The translations under genes and the position numbers were made by a program. This document shows positions 1-8,644 of a stretch of 64,000 nt of DNA, one piece after another (within the stretch, counting starts at the first letter, position 1; each line of letters starts with the position of its first letter). Source of the DNA: Bradyrhizobium sp. Arg816 (GTDB lineage: Bacteria > Pseudomonadota > Alphaproteobacteria > Rhizobiales > Xanthobacteraceae). The DNA lies in the NCBI RefSeq assembly GCF_029989365.1, contig NZ_JAPRAQ010000006.1:248001-312000 (forward strand), read 5' to 3'. The notes beneath the pieces are model-generated. The model made no database searches. It worked only from the letters and a program-made list of their open reading frames with translations, and was not told the origin of the DNA.

Positions 1-1535
1 CGCACGGCGGCAGCCGCCGGCTTCGCGTTGATCAGGTCCTGCGGCATGACCGTGTCGATGTCGACCGAGGACATGCGCTCCTTGATCGCGCGCTCCATGC
101 GAAGCAGACCGATGCGGTACTGGTTCTCCATGAGCTCGCCGACCGAGCGCACACGGCGGTTGCCGAGATGGTCGATGTCGTCGATCTCGCCCTTGCCGTC
201 GCGCAAATCCACCAGCGTCTTGATGACGGAGAGGATGTCTTCCTTGCGCAGCGTACGTTGCGTGTCGGGCGCATCGAGGTCGAGGCGCATGTTCATCTTG
301 ACGCGGCCGACCGCGGACAGGTCGTAGCGCTCGGCGTCGAAGAACAGCGACTGGAACATCGCCTGCGCCGAATCCAGCGTCGGCGGCTCGCCCGGACGCA
401 TCACGCGGTAGATGTCGAACAGCGCGTCCTCGCGCGTCATGTTCTTGTCGGCCGAGAGCGTGTTGCGGATGTAGGCGCCGACATTGACGTGGTCGATGTC
501 GAGCAGCGGCAGTTCCTTGTAGCCCTGCTCGTTGAGGGCCTTCATCGACTTGTCGGTGATCTCTTCACCGGCTTCCGCGTGGATCTCGCCGGTCTTCGGG
601 TTGACGAGGTCCTCGGCGAGATAGTTGCCGACGAGCTCCTCATCGGACAGCCGCAGCGCCTTCAGGCCCTTCTCCTGCATCTGACGCGCACCGCGCACGG
701 TGAGCTTCTTGCCGGCCTCGAGCACGACCTTGCCGGTGTCGGCGTCGATCAGGTCGTTGATGGTCGAGTAGCCGCGGAAACGGTTGGCGTCGAACGGAAC
801 GCGCCAGCCTTCCTTGGTCCGCTTGTAGAGAATCTTCTTGTAGAACGTGGACAGGATCGCCTCGCCGTCGAGGCCGAGCGCGAACATCAGCGACGTCACC
901 GGAATCTTGCGGCGACGGTCGATACGCGCATAGACGATGTCCTTGGCGTCGAACTCGATGTCGAGCCAGGAGCCGCGATACGGAATGACGCGGGCGGCAA
1001 ACAGCAGCTTGCCCGAGGAATGGGTCTTGCCCTTGTCGTGGTCGAAGAACACGCCGGGCGAACGGTGCATCTGCGAGACGATGACGCGCTCGGTGCCGTT
1101 GACGATGAAGGTGCCGTTCATCGTCATGAGCGGAATGTCGCCCATGTAGACGTCCTGCTCCTTGATGTCCTTCACCGACTTCGCGCCGGTTTCCTCGTCG
1201 ATGTCGAACACGATGAGGCGCAGCGTCACCTTGAGGGGGGCCGCGAAGGTCATGCCGCGCTGGCGGCACTCGTCAACGTCGTATTTCGGCTGCTCGAACT
1301 CGTAGCGGACGAATTCCAGCATCGAGGTGCCCGAGAAGTCGGAGATCGGGAACACCGAGCGGAACACCGCCTGCAGGCCCTCGTCGAGACGCCCGCCCGC
1401 GGGTTCGTCGACCATCAGGAACTGGTCATAGGACGCCTTCTGAACCTCGATGAGGTTCGGCATCTCGGCGACTTCCTTGATGTGTCCGAAGAACTTGCGA
1501 ACGCGTTTGCGACCGGTGAATGTCTGCTGCGCCAT
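1..1535 (-). CDS. rpoB: RNA polymerase beta subunit, N-terminal 511 residues (partial)
   Basis: Catalytic-core beta subunit of RNA polymerase. The visible part begins MAQQTFTGRKRVRKFFG and contains the conserved stretches FDHDKGKTHSSGK and GNRRVRSVGEL of the beta lobe and protrusion. The frame is open to the window edge, so the gene is cut at about residue 511, just before where the rifampicin-binding cluster I should lie. It lies downstream of rplL on the same strand, the usual rplJL-rpoBC order, with a 482-bp spacer. Identification is certain; only the truncation by the window limits it. Confidence 0.97.
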   Translation of the reverse strand, partial: MAQQTFTGRKRVRKFFGHIKEVAEMPNLIEVQKASYDQFLMVDEPAGGRLDEGLQAVFRSVFPISDFSGTSMLEFVRYEFEQPKYDVDECRQRGMTFAAPLKVTLRLIVFDIDEETGAKSVKDIKEQDVYMGDIPLMTMNGTFIVNGTERVIVSQMHRSPGVFFDHDKGKTHSSGKLLFAARVIPYRGSWLDIEFDAKDIVYARIDRRRKIPVTSLMFALGLDGEAILSTFYKKILYKRTKEGWRVPFDANRFRGYSTINDLIDADTGKVVLEAGKKLTVRGARQMQEKGLKALRLSDEELVGNYLAEDLVNPKTGEIHAEAGEEITDKSMKALNEQGYKELPLLDIDHVNVGAYIRNTLSADKNMTREDALFDIYRVMRPGEPPTLDSAQAMFQSLFFDAERYDLSAVGRVKMNMRLDLDAPDTQRTLRKEDILSVIKTLVDLRDGKGEIDDIDHLGNRRVRSVGELMENQYRIGLLRMERAIKERMSSVDIDTVMPQDLINAKPAAAAV

Positions 1536-2017
1536 CGTGGCCTCTCATTTCGTCGCCCGCTCTGGGCGCGCCGTCCAGGACGCGGCTGCCGCCGCTCCCC
1601 GGGTTGAATTTTTCGAACCCGTTTCGGGGACTAAAAATCCAGTTTCAGGCCGTCATGTCCTGAATCTGTTCTTCAGACCTTCAAAACGCAAAACGACGCG
1701 CGGGGCGCATAGGCACGCCCGCCCGTCACAACGATTGTCTTCACGGACTGCAAAAGCCCGAAATAGCCTGCTCTCCCAACGGCTTACAGGGAAATCCGGC
1801 ATCCCTGCCCACCGCGCTTTCGTGCTGCCGAACCGATATGGGGCGACAGTAGTGGAGATTCGAGGGGTTGACCCTCAAATCCCCACACTTTTTCGTGTTC
1901 GGCCTGCGTCGGGATGTTCCATCGCACGCCTTTTGCATGTTGCCCACCCCGTGATGGGTGGACCGAGACCCCGGTCTCGCTGATGTTCGCCCGGGGTCTT
2001 GCGCCAGTAAGCGTTGC
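1536..2017 (-). promoter_or_regulatory. rplL-rpoB spacer with tandem hairpins
   Basis: This 482-bp gap has no credible gene. Two adjacent inverted repeats lie just after the rplL stop: CCACCC/GGGTGG (1944-1961, 6-nt loop) and CGAGACC/GGTCTCG (1964-1979, 2-nt loop). Neither is followed by a T-run on the minus strand, so they are not clear intrinsic terminators. In many bacteria the rplL-rpoB spacer holds an attenuator or an RNase processing site that lowers rpoBC relative to L7/L12; that role here is inference from position. Confidence 0.4.
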
Positions 2018-2395
2018 TTACTTGAGCTCGACCTTCGCGCCAGCCTTCTCGAGCTGGACCTTGAGCTTCTCGGCCTCGTCCTTGTTCACGCCTTCCTTGA
2101 CAGGCTTCGGCGCGCCCTCGACGAGGTCCTTTGCTTCCTTCAGGCCCAGGCCGGTGATGGCGCGGACTTCCTTGATGACCTCGATCTTCTTCTCGCCGGC
2201 GGCGGCGAGAACGACCGTGAACTCGGTCTTCTCTTCGGCCGGAGCGGCGGCAGCGCCACCACCAGCCGGGCCGGCCACGGCGACAGCCGCGGCAGCCGAA
2301 ACGCCCCACTTCTCTTCGAGGAGCTTCGCGAGTTCGGCAGCTTCGAGCACGGTGAGGCTCGAGAGGTCGTCAACGATCTTCTGCAAGTCAGCCAT
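2018..2395 (-). CDS. rplL: 50S ribosomal protein L7/L12
   Basis: Stalk protein of the large ribosomal subunit that recruits translation GTPases. The 125-residue product has the three expected parts: an N-terminal dimerisation helix (MADLQKIVDDLSSLTVLEAA), an Ala/Gly/Pro hinge at about residues 34-53, and a C-terminal domain ending EKAGAKVELK. Length is normal for the family. It lies 54 bp downstream of rplJ, the gene for its ribosomal anchor L10, and the two are almost certainly cotranscribed. Confidence 0.98.
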   Translation of the reverse strand: MADLQKIVDDLSSLTVLEAAELAKLLEEKWGVSAAAAVAVAGPAGGGAAAAPAEEKTEFTVVLAAAGEKKIEVIKEVRAITGLGLKEAKDLVEGAPKPVKEGVNKDEAEKLKVQLEKAGAKVELK

Positions 2396-2449
2396 TGTTC
2401 AGTTTCCTTGAGTGTATGTCTGGTTCGGGTTTGAGTTTTGCGAAGGGCG

Positions 2450-2968
2450 TCAGGCCGCTTCGCCCTTTGAGGCATGAGCCTGGATGACGCGCGCGAGCTT
2501 GCCCGCGGGCGCATTGGCGAGCTGAGCGATCTTGGTCGCCGGGGCCACAAGCAGGCCGACGATCTTGGCGCGCAGTTCATCAAGCGACGGCAGCGAGGCA
2601 AGCGCCTTCACGCTGTCGACATTCAGGACGGTCTTCCCCATCGAGCCGCCAATGATGACGAACTTTTCGTTCGCCTTGGCGAATTCGACGGCGACCTTTG
2701 GCGCCGCTACCGGATCGTTCGAAGTGGCGATCACGGTCGGTCCCTTCAGCATGGGGCCGATGGCAACGACGTCAGTGCCTTCAAGAGCAATTTTGGCGAG
2801 ACGGTTCTTCGAGACCTTCACCGAGGCGCCAGCCTGCTTCATCTGCATACGCAGCTTCTGCATCTGGGCAACGGTCAGGCCGGAATATTGAGCAACGACC
2901 GCGACGCTCGTGGTCTTGAAGACCCCATTGAGCTGTTCGACCGCTTCCTTTTTTGCCGCTCGTTCCAC
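2450..2968 (-). CDS. rplJ: 50S ribosomal protein L10 (GTG start)
   Basis: Anchors the L7/L12 stalk on 23S rRNA and usually autoregulates its own mRNA. Recognised from the central SVKVSKNRLAKIALEGT and the C-terminal stalk-binding helix. I choose the GTG at 2968 (product MERAAKKEAVEQLNG..., 172 residues) because GGAAAGAG stands six bases upstream and because the family starts there at this length. An in-frame ATG 27 bases upstream would add nine residues (MTANRKELA) and lacks a good ribosome-binding site. Confidence 0.95.
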   Translation of the reverse strand: MERAAKKEAVEQLNGVFKTTSVAVVAQYSGLTVAQMQKLRMQMKQAGASVKVSKNRLAKIALEGTDVVAIGPMLKGPTVIATSNDPVAAPKVAVEFAKANEKFVIIGGSMGKTVLNVDSVKALASLPSLDELRAKIVGLLVAPATKIAQLANAPAGKLARVIQAHASKGEAA

Positions 2969-3005
2969 AGCAAGCTCTTTCCGGTTGGCGGTCATCGCGA
3001 GAAGC

Positions 3006-3033
3006 GGGACCGCCGGGTTGCACCCATCGTCCC
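3006..3033 (-). promoter_or_regulatory. Nested hairpin in the rplJ leader
   Basis: On the minus strand GGGAC and GTCCC enclose an inner GGGT/ACCC stem, about 40 bases before the rplJ GTG. The 584-bp gap between rplJ and the dehydrogenase gene (2969-3552) otherwise contains no credible gene. L10-L12 binding to such leaders is the known autoregulatory mechanism of rplJL in other bacteria; this particular hairpin being the target is inference. Confidence 0.35.
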
Positions 3034-3552
3034 ACCCAAAACCTGAACCTCGGGGCCAAAACCCCTGGGACACGCGCCGGGCGAGACGACAATTCAAAGC
3101 CTGCCCTCCGGGAGCCCTTAAGGCCCACGGCGTGTCGAGGTCCGAACCAGACCCGTTTCGCGAACCAGCCGTTAAAGCTGGGTGCGAAGTGAAATCCGGT
3201 CTTCACCCGTCTATGCAGGCCATGCGATTAAGCCGTTGAGAAATCGAAATTTCCCGCGGGCGCCTGCAGTCTTGGACAGGACAAGGTCAGCCGGCGAACC
3301 GCCCGACCCCTGCCCGCACTCCACCAACCGACGGGTTTTCCTTCCTTTTCGGGCAAATCCTCACGGACGTCCTGAAAAGGAATGATCTCCTGTCTTGTCG
3401 GGTTTTCGGAATGCGTGCACGAACGCGCCAGCCGAGGCCGGCACGTCCGGAAGCGGTTCTTTAACCGCTCGGAGCCCGCTTGCCAAGAGCAAAATTCACA
3501 CCAGTTCCAATCCACTGGCGGCGGGGCTTGAGACGCCCCGACAAGGGCCGAT

Positions 3553-4506
3553 TCAGGCCGATTTGACCCGGTATGGCAGCGGCTCGCCCGCGAAGAATGC
3601 CGTCAGGTTCGCCAGCACGCAGTTCTGCATGGCGACGTGCGATTCGAGGGTGTGGCCGCCGATATGCGGGGCGAACACGACATTTGGGAGCTCCGTCAGC
3701 GCGTCGGGGGCGTGCGGTTCCCTCTCGTAGACGTCGAGGCCGGCGCCGGCGATGGTCTTGTCGGAGAGCGCCGCGACCAGCGCCCTCTCGTCGATGACAG
3801 AGCCGCGGGAGATATTGACGACGTAGCCGTGCTCCCCGAGTCGCCCGAGGATATCGGCGTTGACGACGTGCTGGGTCTCGGCCCCTGCCCGGACCGCGAT
3901 CATCAGCACGCTGCACCAGTCGGCGAGCGCCTCCAGCGTCGGGAAATATTGATAGGGCAGATCGTATTTGCTGCGGCTGAAATAGCCGACCTCGCTCTCG
4001 AAGGCGGCGCAGCGCGCCGCGATCTTGCGGCCGATCTCGCCCATGCCGTAGACGCCGATGCGGCGGCCGGGCATGCCCGCTTGCGGGCGCATCATCGGCG
4101 ACTGCTTCGAGCCCGCCCAATCGCCGCTGCGGACATATTGGTCGGCGACCAGGATCCGCCGCGTCGTCGCCAGCATCAGGGTCATCGCGATATCGGCAAC
4201 CGAGGCCGCATTGGCGCCGGGGCTGTGGCCGACCGCGATGTTGCGCGCGGCGGCCGCCGTCAGGTCGACGCCGTCATAACCGGTGCCGTAGCAGACGATG
4301 GCGCCCAGTTTTGGGAACAGGTCCATCGTGTCCGCCCCAAGCGGCGAGCCGCCGGCGGTGAGCATCGCGCGGATGCCGCCGAGCTCATCGGCCGAAAACA
4401 CCTCAAGCGCCGGCTTGCCGCCGGTGTCGAGCAGTTCGAACCGCTCCGCGAAACGCGCCATCATCGTCTTCGGGAAGCGCGAGTAGATCAGGACCTTGTC
4501 AGCCAT
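3553..4506 (-). CDS. D-isomer specific 2-hydroxyacid dehydrogenase family protein
   Basis: NAD(P)-dependent oxidoreductase interconverting a 2-hydroxy acid and a 2-keto acid (glyoxylate/hydroxypyruvate reductase type). The 317-residue protein shows the Rossmann motif GVYGMGEIG, the catalytic Arg in NISRGSVID, the Glu in DVYEREP and the His in FAPHIGGHT. Start MADKVLIYSRFP is chosen over an in-frame ATG 42 bases upstream; the ribosome-binding site is weak. It lies between rplA and rplJ, which are normally adjacent in the rplKAJL cluster. A strong hairpin separates it from rplA, so it probably has its own transcription start. Substrate cannot be told. Confidence 0.88.
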   Translation of the reverse strand: MADKVLIYSRFPKTMMARFAERFELLDTGGKPALEVFSADELGGIRAMLTAGGSPLGADTMDLFPKLGAIVCYGTGYDGVDLTAAAARNIAVGHSPGANAASVADIAMTLMLATTRRILVADQYVRSGDWAGSKQSPMMRPQAGMPGRRIGVYGMGEIGRKIAARCAAFESEVGYFSRSKYDLPYQYFPTLEALADWCSVLMIAVRAGAETQHVVNADILGRLGEHGYVVNISRGSVIDERALVAALSDKTIAGAGLDVYEREPHAPDALTELPNVVFAPHIGGHTLESHVAMQNCVLANLTAFFAGEPLPYRVKSA

Positions 4507-4552
4507 TTTTTCTTGTTTCCCGGTTCTTGTTTCCGATGAACGCCACAAACGA

Positions 4553-4588
4553 CGAGGGGCGGAATCGGTTGCCCAATTCCGCCCCTCG
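4553..4588 (-). terminator. Hairpin terminator after rplKA
   Basis: A 13-bp perfect stem (CGAGGGGCGGAAT with its complement) and a 10-nt loop lie 37 bases after the rplA stop. Followed on the minus strand by TCGTTTGT, a weak T-run. It would end the rplK-rplA transcript before the dehydrogenase gene. Confidence 0.6.
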
Positions 4589-4624
4589 CCTCATGCAATT
4601 TCCAAACCTCAGCCGAGGCAAGCC

Positions 4625-5317
4625 TTAGCCGAGAATCGTGCCCGGCTCGACCTTCACGCCCGGGCCCATCGTCGAGGACACCGCAACGCGCTGGATGTAG
4701 GTGCCCTTGGAGCCAGCCGGCTTCGCCTTCGAGACAGCATCGGCCAGAGCCTTGATGTTCTCGACCAGCTTCTCCTCGGAGAACGAGGCCTTGCCGACGC
4801 CGGCCTGCAAAATGCCGGCCTTCTCGACGCGGAACTCGACCGAGCCGCCCTTGGCACCCTTCACCGCACCGGTGACGTCCATGGTCACGGTGCCGATCTT
4901 CGGGTTCGGCATCAGGCCGCGCGGGCCGAGCACCTTACCGAGACGGCCGACCAGCGGCATCATGTCGGGGGTGGCGATGCAGCGGTCGAAATCGATCGAG
5001 CCGTTCTGCACCTTCTCGACCAGGTCTTCGGCACCGACGACGTCGGCGCCCGCAGCCTTGGCCTCATCGGCCTTGGCGCCGCGGGCGAACACGCCGACGC
5101 GGAGCGTACGGCCAGTGCCGTTCGGCAGGGTCACGACGCCGCGGACCATCTGGTCGGCGTGACGCGGATCGACGCCGAGATTGATCGCGACCTCAATGGT
5201 CTCGTCGAACTTCGCCTTGGCGCGTTCCTTGACCATCTTGATGGCGTCCGCGAGCGGGTAAAGCTTTTCGCGGTCAACACCTTCGCGGGCTTTGTTCAAA
5301 CGCTTTCCGATTGCCAT
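4625..5317 (-). CDS. rplA: 50S ribosomal protein L1
   Basis: L1-stalk protein that contacts 23S rRNA and deacylated tRNA in the E site. The 230-residue product has typical L1 signatures: FDETIEVAINLGVDPRHADQ near the N-terminus, RGLMPNPKIGTV in domain II, and the C-terminal stretch ending STMGPGVKVEPGTILG. It starts six bases after rplK ends and belongs to the same transcript. Length is normal. Confidence 0.98.
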   Translation of the reverse strand: MAIGKRLNKAREGVDREKLYPLADAIKMVKERAKAKFDETIEVAINLGVDPRHADQMVRGVVTLPNGTGRTLRVGVFARGAKADEAKAAGADVVGAEDLVEKVQNGSIDFDRCIATPDMMPLVGRLGKVLGPRGLMPNPKIGTVTMDVTGAVKGAKGGSVEFRVEKAGILQAGVGKASFSEEKLVENIKALADAVSKAKPAGSKGTYIQRVAVSSTMGPGVKVEPGTILG

Positions 5318-5323
5318 GACCGC

Positions 5324-5752
5324 TTACCCCGCCACTTCCAGACCCATCGAACGGGCAGAGCCCTCGACCATCTTCATGGCCGACTCGATGGAATCGCAAT
5401 TGAGATCCTTCATCTTCTTCTCGGCGATCTCGCGCACCTGCGCTTTGGTCACCTTGCCGGCCTTGTCACGTCCCGGCGCCTTCGAGCCGGACTGGATCTT
5501 GGCGGCCTGCTTCAGGAAGAAGGACATCGGGGGCGTCTTCATCTCGAACGTGAACGAACGATCGGCGTAGATCGTGATCACGACGGGAATCGGGGTGTTC
5601 TTCTCTTCCTTCTGGGTCTGGGCGTTGAACGCCTTGCAGAACTCCATGATGTTGAGACCGCGCTGACCAAGCGCGGGACCGATCGGGGGCGAAGGATTCG
5701 CCGCACCGGCCGGGACCTGAAGCTTCAGGTATCCGGTCACTTTCTTTGCCAT
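5324..5752 (-). CDS. rplK: 50S ribosomal protein L11
   Basis: Forms the GTPase-associated centre with 23S rRNA and is needed for the stringent response. The 142-residue protein shows the N-terminal motif LKLQVPAGAANPSPPIGPALGQRG and the C-terminal RNA-binding domain ending SARSMGLEVAG. Preceded by a good ribosome-binding site (ACAGGAGTG). It is separated from nusG by 131 bp, which may contain an additional promoter. Confidence 0.98.
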   Translation of the reverse strand: MAKKVTGYLKLQVPAGAANPSPPIGPALGQRGLNIMEFCKAFNAQTQKEEKNTPIPVVITIYADRSFTFEMKTPPMSFFLKQAAKIQSGSKAPGRDKAGKVTKAQVREIAEKKMKDLNCDSIESAMKMVEGSARSMGLEVAG

Positions 5753-5883
5753 GTATCACTCCTGTTGTGCCGGCAGGGCCGGCGGTTTCAGGTTCGTGGT
5801 CTGGGTCGGATGCGGCTGGCAACCGCCCTCTCCCTCCCACGGCCTCTTGCTAGCGTGAAACCGAAGCCTCACGCCTCGTCCGA

Positions 5884-6441
5884 TCAGACCTTCTCGACCT
5901 GACCGAATTCCAGTTCGACCGGCGTGGCGCGGCCGAAGATCGACACCGCGACCTTCACGCGCGAGCGCGCCTCGTCGATTTCCTCGACCACACCCGAGAA
6001 CGAGGCGAACGGACCATCGGCCACGCGCACGTTCTCGCCGATCTCGAACGACACCGACGCCTTCGGCCGTTCCACGCCCTCCTGCACCTGGTGCAGGATG
6101 CGCATGGCCTCGGCTTCCGAGATCGGCATCGGCTTGTTCTCGGCGCCGAGGAAGCCCGTGACCTTCGGGGTGTTCTTGATCAGATGAAACGCCTCGTCGG
6201 TCAGCTTCATCTTCACCAGCACGTAGCCCGGGAAGAACTTGCGCTCGGCGTCGATCTTGCGGCCGCGGCGCACTTCCGTGACCTTCTCGGTCGGAACCAG
6301 CACCAGCTCGAACAGCTCCTCGAGCCCGCGCTGCTTGGCCTGCTCGCGGATCGATTCGGCGACCTTCTTCTCGAAGTTCGAGTAGGCGTGGACGATGTAC
6401 CAGCGCTTGTCGGTCGATTGGGTTGCAGCGGCTGTTGCCAT
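5884..6441 (-). CDS. nusG: Transcription termination/antitermination factor NusG
   Basis: Binds RNA polymerase and couples transcription to ribosomes or Rho. The 185-residue protein has the NGN domain (KRWYIVHAYSNFEKKVAESI, and FFPGYVLVKM) and a C-terminal KOW domain (IGENVRVADGPFASFSGVVEEID). The ATG overlaps the secE stop by one base (TGATG), indicating translational coupling. Confidence 0.98.
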   Translation of the reverse strand: MATAAATQSTDKRWYIVHAYSNFEKKVAESIREQAKQRGLEELFELVLVPTEKVTEVRRGRKIDAERKFFPGYVLVKMKLTDEAFHLIKNTPKVTGFLGAENKPMPISEAEAMRILHQVQEGVERPKASVSFEIGENVRVADGPFASFSGVVEEIDEARSRVKVAVSIFGRATPVELEFGQVEKV

Positions 6442-6632
6442 CAGTGAATGCCCAAAAGGAAGGTGATGAGGTAACGGATGATCTGGTCGGCGGCGAAGAA
6501 GAAGATCGAGGCCACGGCGACCATCACGAACACCATGATGGTGGTGATCGTGGTCTCACGACGGGTCGGCCAGGTGACCTTGGCGGTCTCCGAGCGCACT
6601 TCCTGCAAGAACTTGAACGGGCTGACTGCCAT
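6441..6632 (-). CDS. secE: Preprotein translocase subunit SecE
   Basis: Small clamp subunit of the SecYEG channel. The 63-residue protein has the short SecE form found in alphaproteobacteria: the amphipathic helix PFKFLQEVRSETAKVTWPTR with the conserved VTWPTR and one transmembrane helix (TTIMVFVMVAVASIFFFAAD). It directly precedes nusG, the near-universal arrangement. Confidence 0.97.
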   Translation of the reverse strand: MAVSPFKFLQEVRSETAKVTWPTRRETTITTIMVFVMVAVASIFFFAADQIIRYLITFLLGIH

Positions 6633-6976
6633 CGTTTGATGTCCAACGTCCGTCGACAGACGCGAATGAATTTCAGGGATCCGAACAGCCGCCGTTGGCC
6701 CAGCCCTCTGTCTCGAAGGATGAGCCGGGAAACCGGGCTCGATTGTTCGGGGATTTAAAGCCGCGCCGGAAATCCGCGTTTAACGGGCCGGCTGCGAGTG
6801 CGGGGTAGATACTGCGGATGGGGCCAAAGGTCAAGGTGTGGGCTGCCCGGGACACGCGCGGCCGAGGCCAGCGGACCCGATCCGGATCAAGGGCTTACCC
6901 GGCCCGCATGATCCACGGTCCGAGCTTGTCGGCCCGACGCCGTCCTGCCTGTCGATCCTGATTGTCTGGGATTAGC
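6633..6976. other. secE upstream region without a gene
   Basis: 344 bp between tRNA-Trp and secE. I see no convincing open frame. It should contain the promoter of secE-nusG and possibly processing sites from the tRNA precursor, but no unambiguous -35/-10 pair can be picked by eye. Confidence 0.4.
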
Positions 6977-7052
6977 TGGCAGGAGTGGCAGGGCTCGAAC
7001 CTGCGACCCCCGGTTTTGGAGACCGGTGCTCTACCAATTGAGCTACACTCCT
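6977..7052 (-). tRNA. tRNA-Trp (anticodon CCA)
   Basis: A 76-nt cloverleaf including the encoded 3' CCA. Acceptor AGGAGTG pairs with CACTCCT, the D-arm has AGCTCAATTGGTAGAGC, the anticodon loop reads CTCCAAA, and the T-arm contains GGTTCGAGCCC. The tRNA-Trp-secE-nusG order is conserved in many proteobacteria. The usual upstream tuf gene is absent; a serine hydrolase lies divergently instead. Confidence 0.97.
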
Positions 7053-7214
7053 ACGGACCCTGCGTCGCCGCGGATCAGGGCCGCTTTCAAGCACAGGGGA
7101 CGGCCGGATTGCAAGGACGGATTGCAAGGGTGAAGCGCGCTGGCCTCGCTTGTTTAAGCCGCGCCATCTGGGCAACAGTTCACTCCCGATAATAAAGAGC
7201 AACCGGGAGTGCCC

Positions 7215-8438
7215 ATGACTGCCACAGCCGCCGCCCAAGCCGCCACCGCGCCGAAAACCCCGCCTTTGCCCGAGGCAAGGCCGGAAACGCTGGGTCTGTC
7301 GCGCCCTCGCCTCCAGGCGATGTCGGATGCCTTCAAGCGCGAGATCGACAAGGGAACCATTCCCGGGGTGACCGTGCTGGTGGCCCGGCGCGGCCAGGTC
7401 GGCTGGTTCGAGGCGCTCGGCAAGCAGAGCCCGGCCGGACCTGCGCCGATGGCGCTTGATTCGATCTTCCGGATCTTCTCGATGACCAAGCCGATCGTGT
7501 CGGTCGGCATCATGGCGCTGGTCGAGGATGGCCATTTGCTGCTCGCCGACCCCGTCGCCAAGTTCATTCCGGAGTTCGCGGACCAGAAGGTCGGCGTCGT
7601 CAGCGGCGACAAGCTGGAACTGGTTCCGCCGAAGCGGCCGATGACGGTGCAGGACCTGCTCCGCCACACCTCTGGTCTAACTTATGAGCACCAGGGCGAC
7701 AGCCCCGTGCACAAGCTCTACCAGGAGTCCCGCGTCCGCAGCCGCAAGATCACCAATGCCGAGCATGCCGCGCTGGTGGCGAGCTTCCCGCTTCTCTGCC
7801 ACCCCGGCGACGAGTTCAACTACAGCCGCTCCACTGACATCCTCGGCCGTATCATTGAGGTCGTCAGCGGCAAATCGCTCGGCGCGTTCCTCACCGGGCG
7901 CATCCTCGCGCCGTTGCAGATGACTGAAACCGCCTTCTCCACCAGCGAAGCCAATGCCAACAGGCTCGCTCAGCCGTTCGAAGCCGATCCCTGGACCGGC
8001 GACAAGGTCGCGCTGTTCAACATGCTCGAGCAGCCGGTGATGGAGTCCGGCGGCGGCGGCCTGGTCTCGACCACGACAGACTATGCCCGCTTCGCGCTGA
8101 TGCTGCGCAACGGCGGCACGCTCGACGGCAACAGGATCATCGGTCGCAAGACGCTGGAGCTGATGGCATCCGATCACCTCGGGCCGCACGTCGTGACCAA
8201 CGGCACATTGCTGTCGCCGGGCCACGGCTTCGGCCTCGGCTTCGCCGTGCGCCGCGAGGCCGGCATCGCGCCGTTCCCCGGCAGCGTCGGCCAGTATTTC
8301 TGGAGCGGCATTGCCGGGACGTTCTTCTGGATCGACCCGAAGGAGGATTTGTTCGTCGTGTTTATGTCGCAGGGCCCGGGGCAGCGCGACCACACGCGGA
8401 CGCTGGTGCGGGATCTGGTTTACGCGGCGGTGGATTGA
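7215..8438 (+). CDS. Serine hydrolase, beta-lactamase/penicillin-binding-protein fold
   Basis: Family of class C beta-lactamase-like esterases and D-amino peptidases. The 407-residue protein has the active-site S-x-x-K as SMTK (Ser89, Lys92), a Y-x-S/N element as YSR at about residue 203, and GHGFGLGF near the third motif. No signal peptide is evident, which argues for a cytoplasmic esterase rather than a true beta-lactamase. I choose ATG 7215, five bases after GGGAG, over a GTG two codons upstream. Substrate unknown. Confidence 0.9.
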   Translation: MTATAAAQAATAPKTPPLPEARPETLGLSRPRLQAMSDAFKREIDKGTIPGVTVLVARRGQVGWFEALGKQSPAGPAPMALDSIFRIFSMTKPIVSVGIMALVEDGHLLLADPVAKFIPEFADQKVGVVSGDKLELVPPKRPMTVQDLLRHTSGLTYEHQGDSPVHKLYQESRVRSRKITNAEHAALVASFPLLCHPGDEFNYSRSTDILGRIIEVVSGKSLGAFLTGRILAPLQMTETAFSTSEANANRLAQPFEADPWTGDKVALFNMLEQPVMESGGGGLVSTTTDYARFALMLRNGGTLDGNRIIGRKTLELMASDHLGPHVVTNGTLLSPGHGFGLGFAVRREAGIAPFPGSVGQYFWSGIAGTFFWIDPKEDLFVVFMSQGPGQRDHTRTLVRDLVYAAVD

Positions 8439-8488
8439 GGTAGCGGCGGTTAAGCTAGTTAGTCGCGACGCCGCAACTCCACAATCGC

Positions 8489-8602
8489 TGTCATGCCCCG
8501 GCTTGACCGGGGCATCCAGTACGCCGCGGCGGATGTTGCGAGAGCGAGCACTCTATTGCCGGTCTCTGGAATACTGGATCGCCCGCCTTCGCGGGCGATG
8601 AC
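8489..8602. repeat. Composite palindromic repeat (copy 1)
   Basis: Two short hairpins (GCCCCGGCTTGACCGGGGC at the left, GCCCGCCTTCGCGGGC at the right) flank inverted TCCAGTA and TACTGGA, with TGTCAT and ATGACA at the outer ends. A second copy with the same architecture lies at 15375-15475. It sits between two convergent genes, the usual place for such bradyrhizobial repeats. Confidence 0.8.
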
Positions 8603-8644
8603 ACCAATGTTGGGGTGGGCTGCTTGCCCCTTCCTGCAAGCGCA

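Noticed and set aside
168..1607. 479-codon plus-strand open frame opposite rpoB
   Set aside because: Antisense to a certain rpoB. GC-rich third positions keep the opposite frame open; the encoded sequence is Arg/Val/Asp/His-rich with no domain pattern.
7215..8438. Beta-lactamase resistance gene
   Set aside because: SMTK motif is shared by esterases; no signal peptide and no KTG motif in the expected form, so antibiotic hydrolysis is unlikely.
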